Shown: piece after piece, positions 9,301 to 11,162 of the stretch
Position numbering within the stretch: the stretch's first letter is position 1
How the letters are laid out: the number at the start of each line of letters is the position of its first letter
Assembly (NCBI GenBank): GCA_001662425.1
Contig: BDDC01002001.1
Location: forward strand, 1-11,162
DNA from: Chlamydomonas sphaeroides
Lineage: Eukaryota > Chlorophyta > Chlorophyceae > Chlamydomonadales > Chlamydomonadaceae
Direction of reading: 5' to 3'
DNA length: 11,162 bases
The notes under the pieces: model-generated
Database searches by the model: none
What the model was told of the DNA's origin: nothing
What the model saw: the letters and a program-made list of their open reading frames with translations, nothing else
Translations under genes and position numbers: made by a program

Positions 9301-10954
9301 GCCAGCATTGAAGACAATGCAGTGCGCGGACGGGAGGGAGGCTCCCCGAAGCTGCGCCAGGGGCCCGGCGGGCTCCGCCACCGCGCAGCCCACCCCTGGC
9401 CCGACCGTGCACACCCCCGGCCCCTCCCTGCAGCTGCGTGGCGTGCCGGGGGGAGCACTTCACGGCGCGCGCCTCCCTGGTGTACGTCACCAGCCTGGCC
9501 ATGGACGTGTGCATCGTGCTCTTCATGGTCTACTCCAGGTGCGGCTGCCTGCGTGCGGGCACAGTGAAGCACGCCCACAGGGTCCATGATCTCACCCAGT
9601 GCTGTAGCCGCATGCATGGACGCATGCTGTGCGCCGTGCGCCTCACGGTCTGTCGGTCCCGCGACCAAGCGGCGGGGCGCTGATGGGATACGGCAGCAGC
9701 TGGCACGTGGCCGTGGCGCCGTGGACTGCTTGCACAGCAGGCACGCATGCTCGGAACCAGCTCCCTGAGTCCTCCAACGCTGCGCCCGGCTGGTGCACCC
9801 TCTACCACCCCTGGGAGGCTATCAGCTTTGGGCCCGGGCCTACGCTCGGAGGTTCGCAACTATTTCGTTACTCCCATGGTACATCCCCTGCCACCCCCGC
9901 AGGACGCTCGTTGTCCGCAAGAGGAAGCGGAACCCTGAGGCGGGGCCGCACCCCAGCGGAGACGGAGCGGACCCTCTGTCCCATCCGCAGCAGCAGGGGC
10001 ACAAGTCCGGGGGGCCGCTGGGCGAGGGGCTCGAGCCCGGCAACGTCGACGAGGCTGGCAGCAGGGCCGGGGGCGAAGGTCGGGGCCAGGGTGGGGTGGT
10101 GGCGCCTCGGCATGCGCTGCAGGAAGGCAGAGCGCTGTGTCCGCCCAGCGATGCGGGCACGTTGGGCTGGCTGCCAGGGATCGGCCAGGGGTCACGGCTG
10201 CTCGCGGGTCCGTGCTCCCACCCCGCTGGCCCCTGGGGCTGCGCCGCTGCCTCCAGCCCCTCGTCGCACCCGGCCCCAAACCGTGGCCGCAGGCAAGCCA
10301 GGCGACCCCATCGCGACCACGCCCCGCGGCGAGCCCCGCTCCAAGTCCGGTGCCCCGCCCGCCGGCGGCCCGCCCGGCGCGCCACCCGCCGGCGGCGCGG
10401 GCGGCTGCGGCGGCGGCCCCGCCTGGTCGTCGACGGGTGTGTGGTGCTGCTGCTTCAGCGCCTGGACCTGGCTGGTGGCGGTGGTGGGCCAGTTTGAGGC
10501 CGACCCGGGGGACATGCTGGACGTGCTGCTGAGGTGGGCGGGCGGACGGGTGGACGGGCGGGCGGGCTGGAGGGCGCGCGGGCGGGCGGGCGGGCGGGAG
10601 GGCGGCAGCACCGGGCACGTGCACGCGATGCGGCCGGGGCAGGTCGCTGCTTGTCCCCCCTTGCCCCTGCTGTTGCCACACCACCTCGTGCGGCTCTGTC
10701 TCTTGCCTTATTGGTCATGTGTCCCTCGTCGTACGGCGTGTACGCGATGCGGCCAGGGAGGGTGCACTGCTGCCGTGCCCCACCTGCTGCCATCGCGTTG
10801 CCCGGGTTCTCGAAGCCCCTCCATCCCTTCTCTGTTACCCCACCCCAGGTACGTGCAGCTGCTCGGCCTGCTGGCCGCCACCAACCTGGGCGTCTTTGCG
10901 GCGCTGCACGACCTCATCGCCTCCGTCAACCTGCCCTACGCCCGGGACTGGTGA
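62..10954 (+). CDS. Partial multi-exon gene: PMP-like beta-helix / Cys-rich / transmembrane surface protein
   Basis: Spliced + strand gene, 5' end missing and 3' end probably missing. Exons: 62-105, 222-318, 569-693, 1056-1096, 1456-1664, 2024-2087, 2506-2753, 2885-3028, 3339-3385, 3796-3905, 4098-4563, 4839-4957, 5207-5839, 6090-6239, 6422-6480, 6700-6865, 7291-7412, 8038-8161, 8461-8552, 8920-8952, 9434-9538, 9903-10090, 10293-10533, 10849-10950 (or a TGA at 10952-10954). Phases agree at every junction and give about 1,243 residues without a stop. Module order is beta-helix repeats, Ala/Gly-rich region, beta-sandwich-like domain, Cys-rich domain, transmembrane helix, basic linker, second hydrophobic region. 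Known of such folds: parallel beta-helix plus Cys-rich modules are typical of extracellular adhesion or binding proteins. Inference: a plasma-membrane protein with its N-terminal part outside. All introns are GT-AG except two GC-AG. The least certain points are the donor of exon 22 (10090 or 10078), the GC donors, and the last exon. I do not recognise a named gene. Confidence 0.82.
319..568 (+). other. Intron 2, GC-AG type, with a near-copy of exon 3's start
   Basis: No GT donor near 318 keeps the frame, whereas GC at 319-320 joins an AG-ending phase-2 exon to the G that opens exon 3, giving an Arg codon. At 415-442 the intron carries GCAG followed by GCGCGAGGAGATGGATGC, almost the same as the true exon 3 boundary at 565-588 (GCGCGAGGAGGTGGACGC). 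Splicing to the inner copy would reach a TGA just before 500, so it is a decoy or a pseudo-exon. Confidence 0.55.
694..1055 (+). other. Intron 3 (362 bases)
   Basis: Donor GTAGGG after FRG (phase 1), acceptor CCAG at 1052-1055. Exon 4 is only 41 bases (1056-1096) and supplies NYGACGGAIHSEQ, completing the Gly codon. I see no further coding signal or long repeat in this intron. Confidence 0.65.
1097..1455 (+). other. Intron 4 (359 bases), G-rich after the donor
   Basis: Donor GTGCGTGGG directly after exon 4, acceptor GCCAG at 1451-1455, phase 0. The first 55 bases after the donor contain several runs of three or more G. An ATG-started open frame at 1357 runs into exon 5 but is intronic up to 1455: the beta-helix sequence begins at the phase-0 acceptor with GYTDF. 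Confidence 0.65.
1456..2087 (+). other. Exons 5-6, beta-helix coils
   Basis: Exon 5 (1456-1664) encodes residues 103-173 and contains FEDNAASEAGGAVC and LQRNSAPY. Two donors are possible: GTGCGC at 1665 (phase 2) and GTGGCT at 1687 (phase 0). Only the first restores the repeat, joining to exon 6 (2024-2087) as NSAPYGGAVFIQ, so I chose it. Exon 6 ends FLNTTLR before GTGAGC. The Cys-containing stretch EICERTGQTCEF in exon 5 may form a local disulfide. Confidence 0.75.
1665..2023 (+). other. Intron 5 (359 bases)
   Basis: Donor GTGCGCGGC, acceptor CCCTGCAG at 2016-2023. It is GC-rich throughout. I see no repeat array or coding signal beyond short chance open frames. Confidence 0.65.
2230..2289. 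repeat. 15-base tandem repeat, 4 perfect copies
   Basis: The unit CCCCTGGCCCTCGGT repeats exactly four times with no mismatch. The period is a multiple of three, so it leaves open frames on both strands, but it lies inside intron 6. Perfect identity suggests recent expansion. Confidence 0.93.
2448..2505. repeat. 23-base tandem repeat ending at a splice acceptor
   Basis: Two copies start TGACCTCTCAACCCC at 2448-2470 and 2471-2493, differing only at the last base. A third, truncated copy (2494-2505) becomes TGACCTCTGCAG, the acceptor of exon 7. Copies 1 and 3 have CTGAC at their start, a possible branch-site motif; copy 2 has GTGAC. Confidence 0.9.
2506..3028 (+). other. Exons 7-8, beta-helix coils
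   Basis: Exon 7 (2506-2753) encodes residues 194-276: DNTASVGGGGVWFTAD, then LDNVTLTGNSVALNN and a loop rich in Ala and Leu. Exon 8 (2885-3028) encodes RYVQPPSAWESLGNGGG followed by VLAIGG, LNSSLLAGNSAPLQ and GGAVYCR. Both exons end in phase 2 as CAG with an Arg codon split over the intron. GNGGGVLAIGGTVEVTLNSSLL has the turn, strand, strand spacing expected of a parallel beta-helix. Confidence 0.78.
3029..3338 (+). other. Intron 8 (310 bases), purine-rich 5' end
   Basis: Donor GTGCGGG, acceptor CCCCGCAG at 3331-3338. The first 50 bases are almost all G and A with many G runs. No coding signal is seen. Confidence 0.65.
3339..3905 (+). other. Exons 9-10, beta-helix coils
   Basis: Exon 9 (3339-3385) reads HCSNLFVSNCTLANN. 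The donor GTGGGT at 3386 (phase 1) completes a Ser codon with exon 10 (3796-3905), giving LANNSASSGGAVALHM. Exon 10 then has RSNSTLVNCLLANNSAAPSE and ends VLLQ. Its donor is CAG|GCAAGG, a strong GC-type site. Both halves carry the same SN-x-TL-x-(N)-x-LANNSA pattern, so these exons may be a local duplication. Confidence 0.75.
3386..3795 (+). other. Intron 9 (410 bases) with a direct repeat
   Basis: Acceptor CCCCAG at 3790-3795. The block GCTGCGGCCTGACCG followed by CACGCCACGCC-like sequence occurs at 3416-3440 and again, slightly diverged, at 3521-3545, 105 bases apart. Between them is a less GC-rich patch with GATGTATCGA-like words. A frame open from 3483 runs through the acceptor into exon 10, but its first 104 codons do not resemble the protein. 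Confidence 0.6.
3906..4097 (+). other. Intron 10, GC-AG, in-frame and stop-free
   Basis: Donor GCAAGG after CAG, acceptor ACACAG at 4092-4097. Its length is 192 bases (64 codons), both junctions are phase 0, and the + frame has no stop, so retention would add 64 residues rather than end the protein. It could instead be coding. The GC donor match and the composition of the intervening residues favour an intron. Confidence 0.55.
4098..4957 (+). other. Exons 11-12, insert then beta-helix coils
   Basis: Exon 11 (4098-4563) encodes residues 377-532. It begins with an Ala-rich stretch, then a His/Arg/Leu-rich segment, a Gly run coded by GGC repeats near 4387-4420, and returns to repeat pattern with LSDLVLPSSLACGAGCGGAL and NSTFVGNTAALS. 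The donor GTAAGG (phase 1) joins exon 12 (4839-4957), which opens GGAIFLRTDVCG. Exon 12 ends PNTCE before GTGCGG. The Ala/Gly region looks like a loop inserted between two coils. Cys residues in CGAGCGG and VCG may pair. Confidence 0.75.
5143..5174. repeat. 8-base tandem repeat GAGCYTAT, about 4 copies
   Basis: Units at 5143, 5151, 5159 and 5167 read GAGCCTAT, GAGCTTAT, GAGCCTAT and GAGCCCCT. It lies in intron 12 about 30 bases upstream of the exon 13 acceptor. Confidence 0.85.
5207..5839 (+). other. Exon 13: last beta-helix coil and Ala/Gly-rich region
   Basis: The largest exon (633 bases, residues 572-782, phase 0 at both ends). It opens LWVEDVRFRRNAALCSGSAL, the last clear repeat, then becomes rich in Ala, Gly, Leu and Ser. 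It holds two Gly runs coded by GGC repeats (about 5585-5640 and 5680-5715), separated by RTAAALAELLE, and ends with two possible N-glycosylation sites (NGT, NAT). HSCGMEGNVVLANSGDACAA may be a degenerate repeat. The composition suggests an extracellular stalk or disordered spacer before the membrane-proximal domains. Confidence 0.78.
6090..6865 (+). other. Exons 14-16: beta-sandwich-like domain
   Basis: Exon 14 (6090-6239) encodes LSPYLSPAELAALGSTEPIV then VTNDMPFHLAFALTDLFGG and ends LNSSLT. Exon 15 (6422-6480) gives AYASSPAATLSVGSVQQNG. Exon 16 (6700-6865) gives LDLSRLRFFADELDTWHDVE, VAVRVQGW, then LVPVFVRSCLPGE and GKNCK. Alternating hydrophobic strands, the F-x-L-x-D-x-F-G turn and the A-x-L-S pattern resemble Ig-like or invasin-like beta-sandwich domains that often precede Cys-rich regions in algal surface proteins. 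Junctions are phase 0, 0 and 2. The donor GTGCGC at 6240 was chosen because it gives SLTAYASSPAATLS. Exon 16 leads into the Cys-rich domain. Confidence 0.68.
6507..6546. repeat. 12-base direct repeat in a less GC-rich patch
   Basis: ACACACAGGCAT occurs at 6507-6518 and 6535-6546, after a poly-C/CA tract, in intron 15. The surrounding 6505-6580 is visibly richer in A and T than the rest of the window. Each copy has a CACAG that could act as a cryptic acceptor. Confidence 0.8.
6866..7290 (+). other. Intron 16 (425 bases) with ATGAY satellite
   Basis: Donor GTGGGGC after CK, acceptor GCCCCAG at 7284-7290, phase 0. The first third is a pure pentanucleotide array (6891-7030). The rest (7040-7280) is ordinary GC-rich sequence with no coding signal. 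Confidence 0.75.
6891..7033. repeat. Pentanucleotide array (ATGAC/ATGAT), 28 units
   Basis: Every unit from 6891 to 7030 is ATGAC or ATGAT apart from GTGAC (6891) and GTGAT (6941), with no indel. Thirteen ATGAT units in a row (6951-7015) form the core, and ATGAC-rich units lie on both sides. The + strand has stops in all frames; the minus strand is open in all frames, which explains the long minus-strand frames across it. Confidence 0.97.
7430..7464. repeat. 7-base tandem repeat GCGGCGR, 5 copies
   Basis: Two GCGGCGA units are followed by three GCGGCGG units, just downstream of the intron 17 donor. It could fold as a G-rich structure. Confidence 0.85.
7831..7893. repeat. 31-base direct duplication
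   Basis: CCTCCTCATCCGCTGATAGC at 7831 recurs at 7863 with one mismatch, both followed by CTCCGCCCACG. A weak third trace (CTGATGGATAGCCTC) lies at 7985-7999. Confidence 0.85.
8553..8919 (+). other. Intron 19 (367 bases)
   Basis: Donor GTGCGCGAC after CGG, acceptor TTCCTCAG at 8912-8919, phase 2. It is GC-rich, with G runs near 8630-8650. No coding signal or long repeat is seen. Confidence 0.65.
8965..8990. repeat. 9-base G-rich repeat
   Basis: CAGGGGGGG occurs twice and is followed by CAGGGGGT. Together with neighbouring G runs it could form a G-quadruplex in the transcript. Confidence 0.85.
9045..9151. repeat. 31-base minisatellite, 3 copies plus a partial
   Basis: The unit starts CCAGCAGGGCTGCAGC and ends in GGGGGGAAGGGGAGG. 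Copies lie at 9045-9075, 9076-9106 and 9107-9137, all identical, with a 14-base partial at 9138-9151. Each copy carries a CTGCAG that resembles an acceptor. Confidence 0.95.
9165..9372. repeat. Diverged direct duplication in intron 20
   Basis: CCAGCAGCTGCCAGC (9165) matches CCAGTAGCTGCCAGC (9292). TGCAGTGCGC (9182) matches 9318. TGCGCCAGGGGCCCGGCGGG (9255) matches 9353. The offset drifts from 136 to 98, so the copies have gained indels. Confidence 0.7.
9434..9538 (+). other. Exon 21: end of Cys-rich domain and transmembrane helix
   Basis: Residues 1031-1066. It opens CVACRGEHFTARAS, whose CxxC closes the Cys-rich domain. A hydrophobic stretch from L1046 to Y1064 (LVYVTSLAMDVCIVLFMVY) fits one membrane-spanning helix, with an Asp at 1055. 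It is followed at once by R and, in exon 22, by a basic run (VVRKRKRN), which by the positive-inside rule puts the N-terminal part outside the cell. The acceptor is CCCTGCAG, and the phase-2 donor splits an Arg codon. Confidence 0.78.
9539..9902 (+). other. Intron 21 (364 bases) with a dispersed motif
   Basis: Donor GTGCGGC, acceptor CCCCCGCAG at 9894-9902. At 9868-9893 it holds TTCGTTACTCCCATGGT, very close to a segment in intron 17 (7737-7760). No coding signal is seen. Confidence 0.68.
9903..10533 (+). other. Exons 22-23: cytosolic linker and second hydrophobic region
   Basis: Exon 22 (9903-10090, alternative end 10078, both phase 1) reads TLVVRKRKRN and then a Gly/Pro/His-rich hydrophilic stretch. 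Exon 23 (10293-10533) reads GKPGDPIATTPRGEPRSKSG, a Pro/Gly linker, then the Cys cluster and hydrophobic WCCCFSAWTWLVAVVGQ, followed by FEADPGDMLDVLLR. The Cys cluster next to a hydrophobic helix could be lipid-modified or membrane-embedded. The Pro/Gly linker between 10320 and 10420 is low complexity and its frame rests on phase and on the C-terminal match. Confidence 0.6.
10534..10606. repeat. GGGCGGGC-type G-rich minisatellite
   Basis: Runs of GGG spaced by C, CGGAC or TGGAC fill about 70 bases just after the donor. Many four-run combinations could form G-quadruplexes. Confidence 0.8.
10534..10848 (+). other. Intron 23 (315 bases) with G-rich array
   Basis: Donor GTGGGCGGG, acceptor ACCCCAG at 10842-10848, phase 2. 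It opens with GGGCGGAC/GGGCGGGC-type repeats (10534-10606). A short duplication, ACGCGATGCGGCC, lies at about 10623 and 10742. Confidence 0.68.
10849..10954 (+). other. Exon 24: membrane-proximal hydrophobic segment; stop or donor at its end
   Basis: Reads YVQLLGLLAATNLGVFAALH then DLIASVNLPYARDW. The segment is hydrophobic and resembles the L-x-Y-x-Q-x-L-x-L-L region near the membrane in related algal proteins. The reading frame meets TGA at 10952, but the local sequence ACTG|GTGAGCGG is almost the same as the exon 17 donor (ATGTG|GTGAGCGG). I prefer a donor at 10951 with the protein continuing past the window. No TGTAA polyadenylation signal follows. Confidence 0.6.
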
Positions 10955-11162
10955 GCGGCCCTGCGCCTAGCCGCCTGCTGCTGCAGTGCCACTGCCGCAG
11001 CGCTGCTTGGGAGTGGCGGCCCTGTTGCTAACCTAGATAGCGAGGGCGGCGGCGGGGTCGAGGGCAGAGCGCTACTGCGGACACACACACGCGTTGTGTG
11101 TGTGTGTTCCAGTGTTAGGTAGAACAGAACCCCACACGCGGCACAGCACGCCCCGGGTAGAG
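10955..11162 (+). other. Right edge: intron or 3' region without a supported exon
   Basis: Two acceptor-like CAGs (10986 and 10999) follow, but introns of 36 or 49 bases would be too short for this gene. The second leads to a stop within about ten codons. The only clear structure is a CA/GT inverted repeat. Confidence 0.5.
11081..11107. repeat. (AC)5 - GCGTT - (GT)6 inverted repeat
   Basis: Ten bases of alternating AC are followed by GCGTT and twelve bases of alternating GT. The arms can pair as a hairpin and the alternating purine-pyrimidine sequence can adopt Z-DNA. Confidence 0.85.

Larger units (their letters stand above)
8953..9433 (+). other. Intron 20 (481 bases) with minisatellite
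   Basis: Donor GTGCGCGG after KDG (phase 2), acceptor CCCTGCAG at 9426-9433. It contains a period-9 G-rich array (8965-8990), a 31-base minisatellite (9045-9151) and a diverged duplication (9165-9372). It carries many CTGCAG-type decoy acceptors. Confidence 0.7.

Noticed and set aside
8480..9668. Minus-strand frames of 241-348 codons over introns 19-20
   Set aside because: They are built from the 31-base minisatellite and GC-rich intron sequence, with Pro/Ala/Arg-rich translations and no recognisable motif.
9586..9768. Small + strand frame beginning in intron 21
   Set aside because: It has no domain, no flanking splice logic, and lies between two exons whose phases already match.
11000..11031. 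Short terminal exon after GCCGCAG at 10999
   Set aside because: It needs a 49-base intron and encodes only about ten residues before TAA, with no family resemblance.
10987..11122. Open stretch after a CTGCAG at 10986, in phase with exon 24
   Set aside because: The intron would be only 36 bases, far below the shortest here (116), and the translation is low complexity running through the CA/GT hairpin.

Overview
The window looks like nuclear DNA from a GC-rich, intron-dense green alga, most likely a chlorophyte. The basis is very high GC, many small exons split by introns of about 115 to 625 bases, donors that are mostly GTGCG/GTGAG/GTGGG, C-rich tracts ending in CAG acceptors, and abundant GGC/GCC runs in coding sequence. 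I cannot name the genus. I see no bacterial-type operon, RNA gene, CRISPR array or complete transposon. The long open frames on the minus strand and in other + frames are by-products of high GC.

Everything I can support belongs to one + strand gene that enters from upstream and probably runs past the right edge. I joined 24 exons by matching splice phase at every boundary: 62-105, 222-318, 569-693, 1056-1096, 1456-1664, 2024-2087, 2506-2753, 2885-3028, 3339-3385, 3796-3905, 4098-4563, 4839-4957, 5207-5839, 6090-6239, 6422-6480, 6700-6865, 7291-7412, 8038-8161, 8461-8552, 8920-8952, 9434-9538, 9903-10090, 10293-10533, 10849-10950. Together they give about 1,243 residues with no internal stop.

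The protein reads as a large cell-surface membrane protein. Residues 1 to about 600 form a right-handed beta-helix-like region built of repeats with N-x-A and GGA[I/V/L] motifs, like the GGAI/FxxN repeats of polymorphic outer-membrane (PMP) proteins. Next come an Ala/Gly-rich low-complexity stretch (about 590-782), a beta-sandwich-like domain (about 783-895), a Cys-rich growth-factor-receptor/EGF-like domain (about 895-1040), a transmembrane helix (about 1046-1064), a basic and Pro/Gly-rich cytosolic linker, and at least one more hydrophobic segment. The parts suggest an extracellular adhesion or sensing surface anchored in the membrane. Ligand and biological role cannot be read from the sequence.

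The introns are rich in simple and tandem repeats: (GCCCT)n at the left edge, a 15-base repeat in intron 6, a 23-base repeat that runs into an acceptor, a 28-unit ATGAY array in intron 16, a 31-base minisatellite in intron 20 and G-rich arrays in introns 17, 20 and 23. Several introns carry near-copies of the following exon's start. Two introns appear to use GC donors. The right edge (10955-11162) holds no supported exon, only a CA/GT inverted repeat.
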